64,000 nucleotides of DNA, taken from NCBI RefSeq assembly GCF_964204645.1, contig NC_134028.1:186001-250000 (forward strand), in the 5' to 3' direction. The notes beneath the pieces were generated by a model that did no database searches, was not told the DNA's origin, and saw only the letters and a program-made list of their open reading frames with translations. Of this stretch, positions 50,801-61,300 are shown in pieces. How positions within the stretch are numbered: the stretch's first letter is position 1; each line of letters starts with the position of its first letter. The translations under genes and the position numbers were made by a program. Source of the stretch: Tubulanus polymorphus (Eukaryota; Nemertea; Palaeonemertea; Tubulaniformes; Tubulanidae).

Positions 50801-52730
50801 TTCAATACGCCTTAGCCCATCTTTTCAGATTGAGTCCATCATCTTCAGAACCAAAGGCAGCCAGAAAATTCTGATTCTTTCCATCTATCTATTTGAAATC
50901 AGTTCAGTTCACCCTAACTCATCAATTAAGATAGAATTCATCATCTTTAGGACCCTATTTTGCAAGAAAAATCTGTATCTTTCAGTCCATCTACTCGAAA
51001 TCAGTTCAGTTTACCTTAACCTATCATTTCAGATCGAGTCCATCATCTTCAGGAGCATAAATAGCCAGAAAATTCTTAATCTTTCCACCTATCTATTTGA
51101 AATCAGTTCAATACGCCTTAGCCCATCTTTTCAGATTGAGTCCATCATCTTCAGAACCAAAGGCAGCCAGAAAATTCTGATTCTTTCCACCTATCTATTT
51201 GAAATCAGTTCAGTTCACCCTAACTCATCAATTAAGATAGAATTCATCATCTTTAGGACCCTATTTTGCAAGAAAAATCTGTATCTTTCAGTCCATCTAC
51301 TCGAAATCAGTTCAGTTTACCTTAACCTATCATTTCAGATCGAGTCCATCATCTTCAGGAGCATAAATAACCAGAAAATTCTTAATCTTTCAACCTATCT
51401 GTTTGAAATCAGTTCAGTACACCCTAACCCATCAATTAAGATAGAATTCATCATCTTTAGGACCCTATTTTGCAAGAAAAATCTGTATCTTTCAGTCCAT
51501 CTACTCGAAATCAGTTCAGTTTACCTTAACCTATCATTTCAGATCGAGTCCATCATCTTCAGGAGCATAAATAACCAGAAAATTCTTAATCTTTCCACCT
51601 ATCTATTTGAAATCAGTTCAATACGCCTTAGCCCATCTTTTCAGATTCAGTCCATCATCTTCAGAACCAAAGGCAGCCAGAAAATTCTTAATCTTTCCAC
51701 CTATCTGTTTGAAATCAGTTCAGTTCACCCTAACCCATCAATTTAGATAGAATTCATCATCTTTAGGACCCTATTTTGCAAGAAAAACCTGTATCTTTCA
51801 GTCCATCTGCTCGAAATCAGTTCAGTTTACCTTAACCTATCATTTCAGATCGAGTCCATCATCTTCAGGAGCATAAATAGCCAGAAAATTCTTAATCTTT
51901 CCACCTATCTATTTGAAATCAGTTCAATACGCCTTAACACATCTTTTCAGATTGAATCCATCATCTTCAGAACCAAAAGCAGCCAGAAAATTCTGATTCT
52001 TTCAACCTATCTATTTGAAATCAGTTCAGTACACCCTAACCCATCAATTAAGATAGAACTCATCATCTTTAGGACCCTATTTTGCAAGAAAAATCTGTAT
52101 CTTTCAGTCCATCTGCTCGAAATCAGTTCAGTTTACCTTAACCTATCATTTCAGATCGAGTCCATCATCTTCAGGAGCATAAATAGCCAGAAAATTCTTA
52201 ATCTTTCCACCTATCTATTTGAAATCAGTTCAATACGCCTTAACACATCTTTTCAGATTGAATCCATCATCTTCAGAACCAAAAGCAGCCAGAAAATTCT
52301 TAATCTTTCAACCTATCTATTTGAAATCAGTTCAGTACACCCTAACCCATCAATTAAGATAGAATTCATCATCTTTAGGACCCTATTTTGCAAGAAAAAT
52401 CTGTATCTTTCAGTCCATCTACTCGAAATCAGTTCAGTTTACCTTAACCTATCATTTCAGATCGAGTCCATCATCTTCAGGAGCATAAATAGCCAGAAAA
52501 TTCTTAATCTTTCCACCTATCTATTTGAAATCAGTTCAATACGCCTTAGCCCATCTTTTCAGATTGAGTCCATCATCTTCAGAACCAAAGGCAGCCAGAA
52601 AATTCTGATTCTTTCCACCTATCTATTTGAAATCAGTTCAGTTCACCCTAACCCATCAATTAAGGTAGAATTCATCATCTTTAGGACCCTATTTTGCAAG
52701 AAAAATCTGTATCTTTCAGTCCATCTACTC
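47836..52730. repeat. Type I 48-monomer higher-order repeat, copy 3 (4,895 bp, 1-bp deletion)
   Basis: All 48 positions are in type I order. It differs by a loss of one T in a TTTT run at about 48,579, by gataattctg where earlier copies have gataattatg at its first monomer, and by private substitutions such as ttctggagc (about 48,805), ttctttatc (about 49,953) and tcaccttcag (about 50,025). The final A has aaggtag (about 52,664), shared with the next copy at about 57,560. Confidence 0.86.
48550..48650 (+). repeat. 101-bp monomer with a 1-bp deletion
   Basis: C-prime at position 7 with catcttt followed by cag where other copies have catcttttcag, i.e. a TTTT run reduced to TTT near 48,579-48,581. 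It is the first net departure from the 102-bp register in the window. Homopolymer loss is also a common sequencing error. Confidence 0.85.
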
Positions 52731-55700
52731 GAAATCAGTTCAGTTTACCTTAACCTATCATTTCAGATCGAGTCCATCATCTTCAGGAGCATAAATAGCC
52801 AGATAATTCTGAATCTTTCCACCTATCTATTTGAAATCAGTTCAATACGCCTTAGCCCATCTTTTCAGATTCAGTCCATCATCTTCAGAACCAAAGGCAG
52901 CCAGAAAATTCTGATTCTTTCCACCTATCTATTTGAAATCAGTTCAGTTCACCCTAACCCATCAATTAAGATAGAATTCATCATCTTTAGGACCCTATTT
53001 TGCAAGAAAAATCTGTATCTTTCAGTCCATCTACTCGAAATCAGTTCAGTTTACCTTAACCTATCATTTCAGATCGAGTCCATCATCTTCAAGAGCATAA
53101 ATAGCCAGGAAATTCTTAATCTTTCCACCTATCTATTTGAAATCAGTTCAATACGCCTTAACCCATCTTTTCAGATTGAGTCCATCATCTTCAGAACCAA
53201 AGGCAGCAAGAAAATTCTGATTCTTTCAACCTATCTATTTGAAATCAGTTCAGTACACCCTAACCGATCATTTAAGATAGAACTCATCATCTTTAGGACC
53301 CTATTTTGCAAGAAAAATCTGTATCTTTCAGTCCATCTGCTCGAAATCAGTTCAGTTTACCTTAACCTATCATTTCAGATCGAGTCCATCATCTTCAGGA
53401 GCATAAATAGCCAGAAAATTCTTAATCTTTCCACCTATCTATTTGAAATCAGTTCAATACGCCTTAACACATCTTTTCAGATTGAATCCATCATCTTCAG
53501 AACCAAAAGCAGCCAGAAAATTCTTAATCTTTCAACCTATCTATTTGAAATCAGTTCAGTACACCCTAACCCATCAATTAAGATAGAATTCATCATCTTT
53601 AGGACCCTATTTTGCAAGAAAAATCTGTATCTTTCAGTCCGTCTACTCGAAATCAGTTCAGTTTACCTTAACCTATCATTTCAGATCGAGTCCATCATCT
53701 TCAGGAGCATAAATAGCCAGAAAATTCTTAATCTTTCCACCTATCTATTTGAAATCAGTTCAATACGCCTTAGCCCATCTTTTCAGATTGAGTCCATCAT
53801 CTTCAGAACCAAAGGCAGCCAGAAAATTCTGATTCTTTCCACCTATCTATTTGAAATCAGTTCAGTTCACCCTAACCCATCAATTAAGATAGAATTCATC
53901 ATCTTTAGGACCCTATTTTGCAAGAAAAATCTGTATCTTTCAGTCCATCTACTCGAAATCAGTTCAGTTTACCTTAACCTATCATTTCAGATCGAGTCCA
54001 TCATCTTCAGGAGCATAAATAGCCAGAAAATTCTTAATCTTTCCACCTATCCATTTGAAATCAGTTCAGTACACCCTAACCCATCAATTAAGATAGAATT
54101 CATCATCTTTAGGACCCTATTTTGCAAGAAAAATCTGTATCTTTCAGTCCATCTACTCGAAATCAGTTCAGTTTACCTTAACCTATCATTTCAGATCGAG
54201 TCCATCATCTTCAGGAGCATAAATAGCCAGAAAATTCTTAATCTTTCCACCTATCTATTTGAAATCAGTTCAATACGCCTTAGCCCATCTTTTCAGATTG
54301 AGTCCATCATCTTCAGAACCAAAGGCAGCCAGAAAATTCTGATTCTTTCCATCTATCTATTTGAAATCAGTTCAGTTCACCCTAACTCATCAATTAAGAT
54401 AGAATTCATCATCTTTAGGACCCTATTTTGCAAGAAAAATCTGTATCTTTCAGTCCATCTACTCGAAATCAGTTCAGTTTACCTTAACCTATCATTTCAG
54501 ATCGAGTCCATCATCTTCAGGAGCATAAATAGCCAGAAAATTCTTAATCTTTCCACCTATCTATTTGAAATCAGTTCAATACGCCTTAGCCCATCTTTTC
54601 AGATTGAGTCCATCATCTTCAGAACCAAAGGCAGCCAGAAAATTCTGATTCTTTCCACCTATCTATTTGAAATCAGTTCAGTTCACCCTAACTCATCAAT
54701 TAAGATAGAATTCATCATCTTTAGGACCCTATTTTGCAAGAAAAATCTGTATCTTTCAGTCCATCTACTCGAAATCAGTTCAGTTTACCTTAACCTATCA
54801 TTTCAGATCGAGTCCATCATCTTCAGGAGCATAAATAGCCAGAAAATTCTTAATCTTTCCACCTATCTATTTGAAATCAGTTCAATACGCCTTAACACAT
54901 CTTTTCAGATTGAATCCATCATCTTCAGAACCAAAAGCAGCCAGAAAATTCTTAATCTTTCAACCTATCTATTTGAAATCAGTTCAGTACACCCTAACCC
55001 ATCAATTAAGATAGAATTCATCATCTTTAGGACCCTATTTTGCAAGAAAAATCTGTATCTTTCAGTCCGTCTACTCGAAATCAGTTCAGTTTACCTTAAC
55101 CTATCATTTCAGATCGAGTCCATCATCTTCAGGAGCATAAATAGCCAGAAAATTCTTAATCTTTCCACCTATCTATTTGAAATCAGTTCAATACGCCTTA
55201 GCCCATCTTTTCAGATTGAGTCCATCATCTTCAGAACCAAAGGCAGCCAGAAAATTCTGATTCTTTCCACCTATCTATTTGAAATCAGTTCAGTTCACCC
55301 TAACCCATCAATTAAGATAGAATTCATCATCTTTAGGACCCTATTTTGCAAGAAAAATCTGTATCTTTCAGTCCATCTACTCGAAATCAGTTCAGTTTAC
55401 CTTAACCTATCATTTCAGATCGAGTCCATCATCTTCAGGAGCATAAATAGCCAGAAAATTCTTAATCTTTCCACCTATCCATTTGAAATCAGTTCAGTAC
55501 ACCCTAACCCATCAATTAAGATAGAATTCATCATCTTTAGGACCCTATTTTGCAAGAAAAATCTGTATCTTTCAGTCCATCTACTCGAAATCAGTTCAGT
55601 TTACCTTAACCTATCATTTCAGATCGAGTCCATCATCTTCAGGAGCATAAATAGCCAGAAAATTCTTAATCTTTCCACCTATCTATTTGAAATCAGTTCA

Positions 55701-57626
55701 ATACGCCTTAGCCCATCTTTTCAGATTGAGTCCATCATCTTCAGAACCAAAGGCAGCCAGAAAATTCTGATTCTTTCCATCTATCTATTTGAAATCAGTT
55801 CAGTTCACCCTAACTCATCAATTAAGATAGAATTCATCATCTTTAGGACCCTATTTTGCAAGAAAAATCTGTATCTTTCAGTCCATCTACTCGAAATCAG
55901 TTCAGTTTACCTTAACCTATCATTTCAGATCGAGTCCATCATCTTCAGGAGCATAAATAGCCAGAAAATTCTTAATCTTTCCACCTATCTATTTGAAATC
56001 AGTTCAATACGCCTTAGCCCATCTTTTCAGATTGAGTCCATCATCTTCAGAACCAAAGGCAGCCAGAAAATTCTGATTCTTTCCACCTATCTATTTGAAA
56101 TCAGTTCAGTTCACCCTAACTCATCAATTAAGATAGAATTCATCATCTTTAGGACCCTATTTTGCAAGAAAAATCTGTATCTTTCAGTCCATCTACTCGA
56201 AATCAGTTCAGTTTACCTTAACCTATCATTTCAGATCGAGTCCATCATCTTCAGGAGCATAAATAACCAGAAAATTCTTAATCTTTCAACCTATCTGTTT
56301 GAAATCAGTTCAGTACACCCTAACCCATCAATTAAGATAGAATTCATCATCTTTAGGACCCTATTTTGCAAGAAAAATCTGTATCTTTCAGTCCATCTAC
56401 TCGAAATCAGTTCAGTTTACCTTAACCTATCATTTCAGATCGAGTCCATCATCTTCAGGAGCATAAATAACCAGAAAATTCTTAATCTTTCCACCTATCT
56501 ATTTGAAATCAGTTCAATACGCCTTAGCCCATCTTTTCAGATTCAGTCCATCATCTTCAGAACCAAAGGCAGCCAGAAAATTCTTAATCTTTCCACCTAT
56601 CTGTTTGAAATCAGTTCAGTTCACCCTAACCCATCAATTTAGATAGAATTCATCATCTTTAGGACCCTATTTTGCAAGAAAAACCTGTATCTTTCAGTCC
56701 ATCTGCTCGAAATCAGTTCAGTTTACCTTAACCTATCATTTCAGATCGAGTCCATCATCTTCAGGAGCATAAATAGCCAGAAAATTCTTAATCTTTCCAC
56801 CTATCTATTTGAAATCAGTTCAATACGCCTTAACACATCTTTTCAGATTGAATCCATCATCTTCAGAACCAAAAGCAGCCAGAAAATTCTGATTCTTTCA
56901 ACCTATCTATTTGAAATCAGTTCAGTACACCCTAACCCATCAATTAAGATAGAACTCATCATCTTTAGGACCCTATTTTGCAAGAAAAATCTGTATCTTT
57001 CAGTCCATCTGCTCGAAATCAGTTCAGTTTACCTTAACCTATCATTTCAGATCGAGTCCATCATCTTCAGGAGCATAAATAGCCAGAAAATTCTTAATCT
57101 TTCCACCTATCTATTTGAAATCAGTTCAATACGCCTTAACACATCTTTTCAGATTGAATCCATCATCTTCAGAACCAAAAGCAGCCAGAAAATTCTTAAT
57201 CTTTCAACCTATCTATTTGAAATCAGTTCAGTACACCCTAACCCATCAATTAAGATAGAATTCATCATCTTTAGGACCCTATTTTGCAAGAAAAATCTGT
57301 ATCTTTCAGTCCATCTACTCGAAATCAGTTCAGTTTACCTTAACCTATCATTTCAGATCGAGTCCATCATCTTCAGGAGCATAAATAGCCAGAAAATTCT
57401 TAATCTTTCCACCTATCTATTTGAAATCAGTTCAATACGCCTTAGCCCATCTTTTCAGATTGAGTCCATCATCTTCAGAACCAAAGGCAGCCAGAAAATT
57501 CTGATTCTTTCCACCTATCTATTTGAAATCAGTTCAGTTCACCCTAACCCATCAATTAAGGTAGAATTCATCATCTTTAGGACCCTATTTTGCAAGAAAA
57601 ATCTGTATCTTTCAGTCCATCTACTC
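52731..57626. repeat. Rearranged higher-order copy that is still exactly 48 monomers (type III)
   Basis: Order by variants: positions 0-5, then 12-25, then 12-25 again, then 34-47, i.e. 6+14+14+14 monomers. The two 12-25 blocks are adjacent at 53343-54770 and 54771-56198; the R-variant A (ccgtctactc) occurs in both, 1,428 bp apart. Relative to type I, positions 6-11 and 26-33 are lost and one extra 12-25 block is gained, so the length is unchanged at 4,896 bp. Positions 6-7 and 12-13 are alike, so the left breakpoint could lie anywhere in that BC-prime pair. Confidence 0.78.
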
Positions 57627-60600
57627 GAAATCAGTTCAGTTTACCTTAACCTATCATTTCAGATCGAGTCCATCATCTTCAGGAGCATAAATAGCCAGAT
57701 AATTCTGAATCTTTCCACCTATCTATTTGAAATCAGTTCAATACGCCTTAGCCCATCTTTTCAGATTCAGTCCATCATCTTCAGAACCAAAGGCAGCCAG
57801 AAAATTCTGATTCTTTCCACCTATCTATTTGAAATCAGTTCAGTTCACCCTAACCCATCAATTAAGATAGAATTCATCATCTTTAGGACCCTATTTTGCA
57901 AGAAAAATCTGTATCTTTCAGTCCATCTACTCGAAATCAGTTCAGTTTACCTTAACCTATCATTTCAGATCGAGTCCATCATCTTCAAGAGCATAAATAG
58001 CCAGGAAATTCTTAATCTTTCCACCTATCTATTTGAAATCAGTTCAATACGCCTTAACCCATCTTTTCAGATTGAGTCCATCATCTTCAGAACCAAAGGC
58101 AGCAAGAAAATTCTGATTCTTTCAACCTATCTATTTGAAATCAGTTCAGTACACCCTAACCGATCATTTAAGATAGAACTCATCATCTTTAGGACCCTAT
58201 TTTGCAAGAAAAATCTGTATCTTTCAGTCCATCTGCTCGAAATCAGTTCAGTTTACCTTAACCTATCATTTCAGATCGAGTCCATCATCTTCAGGAGCAT
58301 AAATAGCCAGAAAATTCTTAATCTTTCCACCTATCTATTTGAAATCAGTTCAATACGCCTTAACACATCTTTTCAGATTGAATCCATCATCTTCAGAACC
58401 AAAAGCAGCCAGAAAATTCTTAATCTTTCAACCTATCTATTTGAAATCAGTTCAGTACACCCTAACCCATCAATTAAGATAGAATTCATCATCTTTAGGA
58501 CCCTATTTTGCAAGAAAAATCTGTATCTTTCAGTCCATCTACTTGAAATCAGTTCAGTTTACCTTAACCTATCATTTCAGATCGAGTCCATCATCTTCAG
58601 GAGCATAAATAGCCAGAAAATTCTTAATCTTTCCACCTATCTATTTGAAATCAGTTCAATACGCCTTAGCCCATCTTTTCAGATTGAGTCCATCATCTTC
58701 AGAACCAAAGGCAGCCAGAAAATTCTGATTCTTTCAACCTATCTATTTGAAATCAGTTCAGTTCACCCTAACCCATCAATTAAGATAGAATTCATCATCT
58801 TTAGGACCCTATTTTGCAAGAAAAATCTGTATCTTTCAGTCCATCTACTCGAAATCAGTTCAGTTTACCTTAACCTATCATTTCAGATCGAGTCCATCAT
58901 CTTCAGGAGCATAAATAGCCAGAAAATTCTTAATCTTTCCACCTATCTATTTGAAATCAGTTCAATACGCCTTAACACATCTTTTCAGATTGAATCCATC
59001 ATCTTCAGAACCAAAAGCAGCCAGAAAATTCTTAATCTTTCAACCTATCTATTTGAAATCAGTTCAGTACACCCTAACCCATCAATTAAGATAGAATTCA
59101 TCATCTTTAGGACCCTATTTTGCAAGAAAAATCTGTATCTTTCAGTCCGTCTACTCGAAATCAGTTCAGTTTACCTTAACCTATCATTTCAGATCGAGTC
59201 CATCATCTTCAGGAGCATAAATAGCCAGAAAATTCTTAATCTTTCCACCTATCTATTTGAAATCAGTTCAATACGCCTTAGCCCATCTTTTCAGATTGAG
59301 TCCATCATCTTCAGAACCAAAGGCAGCCAGAAAATTCTGATTCTTTCCACCTATCTATTTGAAATCAGTTCAGTTCACCCTAACCCATCAATTAAGATAG
59401 AATTCATCATCTTTAGGACCCTATTTTGCAAGAAAAATCTGTATCTTTCAGTCCATCTACTCGAAATCAGTTCAGTTTACCTTAACCTATCATTTCAGAT
59501 CGAGTCCATCATCTTCAGGAGCATAAATAGCCAGAAAATTCTTAATCTTTCCACCTATCCATTTGAAATCAGTTCAGTACACCCTAACCCATCAATTAAG
59601 ATAGAATTCATCATCTTTAGGACCCTATTTTGCAAGAAAAATCTGTATCTTTCAGTCCATCTACTCGAAATCAGTTCAGTTTACCCTTTAACCTATCATT
59701 TCAGATCGAGTCCATCATCTTCAGGAGCATAAATAGCCAGAAAATTCTTAATCTTTCCACCTATCTATTTGAAATCAGTTCAATACGCCTTAGCCCATCT
59801 TTTCAGATTGAGTCCATCATCTTCAGAACCAAAGGCAGCCAGAAAATTCTGATTCTTTCCATCTTTCTATTTGAAATCAGTTCAGTTCACCCTAACTCAT
59901 CAATTAAGATAGAATTCATCATCTTTAGGACCCTATTTTGCAAGAAAAATCTGTATCTTTCAGTCCATCTACTCGAAATCAGTTCAGTTTACCTTAACCT
60001 ATCATTTCAGATCGAGTCCATCATCTTCAGGAGCATAAATAGCCAGAAAATTCTTAATCTTTCCACCTATCTATTTGAAATCAGTTCAATACGCCTTAGC
60101 CCATCTTTTCAGATTGAGTCCATCATCTTCAGAACCAAAGGCAGCCAGAAAATTCTGATTCTTTCCACCTATCTATTTGAAATCAGTTCAGTTCACCCTA
60201 ACTCATCAATTAAGATAGAATTCATCATCTTTAGGACCCTATTTTGCAAGAAAAATCTGTATCTTTCAGTCCATCTACTCGAAATCAGTTCAGTTTACCT
60301 TAACCTATCATTTCAGATCGAGTCCATCATCTTCAGGAGCATAAATAACCAGAAAATTCTTAATCTTTCAACCTATCTGTTTGAAATCAGTTCAGTACAC
60401 CCTAACCCATCAATTAAGATAGAATTCATCATCTTTAGGACCCTATTTTGCAAGAAAAATCTGTATCTTTCAGTCCATCTACTCGAAATCAGTTCAGTTT
60501 ACCTTAACCTATCATTTCAGATCGAGTCCATCATCTTCAGGAGCATAAATAACCAGAAAATTCTTAATCTTTCCACCTATCTATTTGAAATCAGTTCAAT

Positions 60601-61300
60601 ACGCCTTAGCCCATCTTTTCAGATTCAGTCCATCATCTTCAGAACCAAAGGCAGCCAGAAAATTCTTAATCTTTCCACCTATCTGTTTGAAATCAGTTCA
60701 GTTCACCCTAACCCATCAATTTAGATAGAATTCATCATCTTTAGGACCCTATTTTGCAAGAAAAACCTGTATCTTTCAGTCCATCTGCTCGAAATCAGTT
60801 CAGTTTACCTTAACCTATCATTTCAGATCGAGTCCATCATCTTCAGGAGCATAAATAGCCAGAAAATTCTTAATCTTTCCACCTATCTATTTGAAATCAG
60901 TTCAATACGCCTTAACACATCTTTTCAGATTGAATCCATCATCTTCAGAACCAAAAGCAGCCAGAAAATTCTGATTCTTTCAACCTATCTATTTGAAATC
61001 AGTTCAGTACACCCTAACCCATCAATTAAGATAGAACTCATCATCTTTAGGACCCTATTTTGCAAGAAAAATCTGTATCTTTCAGTCCATCTGCTCGAAA
61101 TCAGTTCAGTTTACCTTAACCTATCATTTCAGATCGAGTCCATCATCTTCAGGAGCATAAATAGCCAGAAAATTCTTAATCTTTCCACCTATCTATTTGA
61201 AATCAGTTCAATACGCCTTAACACATCTTTTCAGATTGAATCCATCATCTTCAGAACCAAAAGCAGCCAGAAAATTCTTAATCTTTCAACCTATCTATTT
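57627..61300. repeat. Shortened higher-order copy (36 monomers, 2-bp insertion)
   Basis: Contains positions 0-25 and then 34-43. Positions 26-33, one whole 8-monomer module, are missing. After the C-prime of position 43 the next A has tacttg, which marks position 8, so the copy ends in a jump back. The B monomer at 59667 has two extra bases (ttaccctttaacc). Confidence 0.77.
59667..59770 (+). repeat. 104-bp monomer with a 2-bp insertion
   Basis: B monomer reading ttaccctttaacc where others read ttaccttaacc, near 59,681-59,690. It moves the register by +2. The change also links an otherwise closed frame to the open monomer frame downstream, producing an artefactual open frame from a TTG at 59630. 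Confidence 0.85.

Noticed and set aside
59630-60724. 364-codon open frame with a different first 20 residues
   Set aside because: Starts at TTG and enters the monomer frame only through the 2-bp insertion near 59,682.
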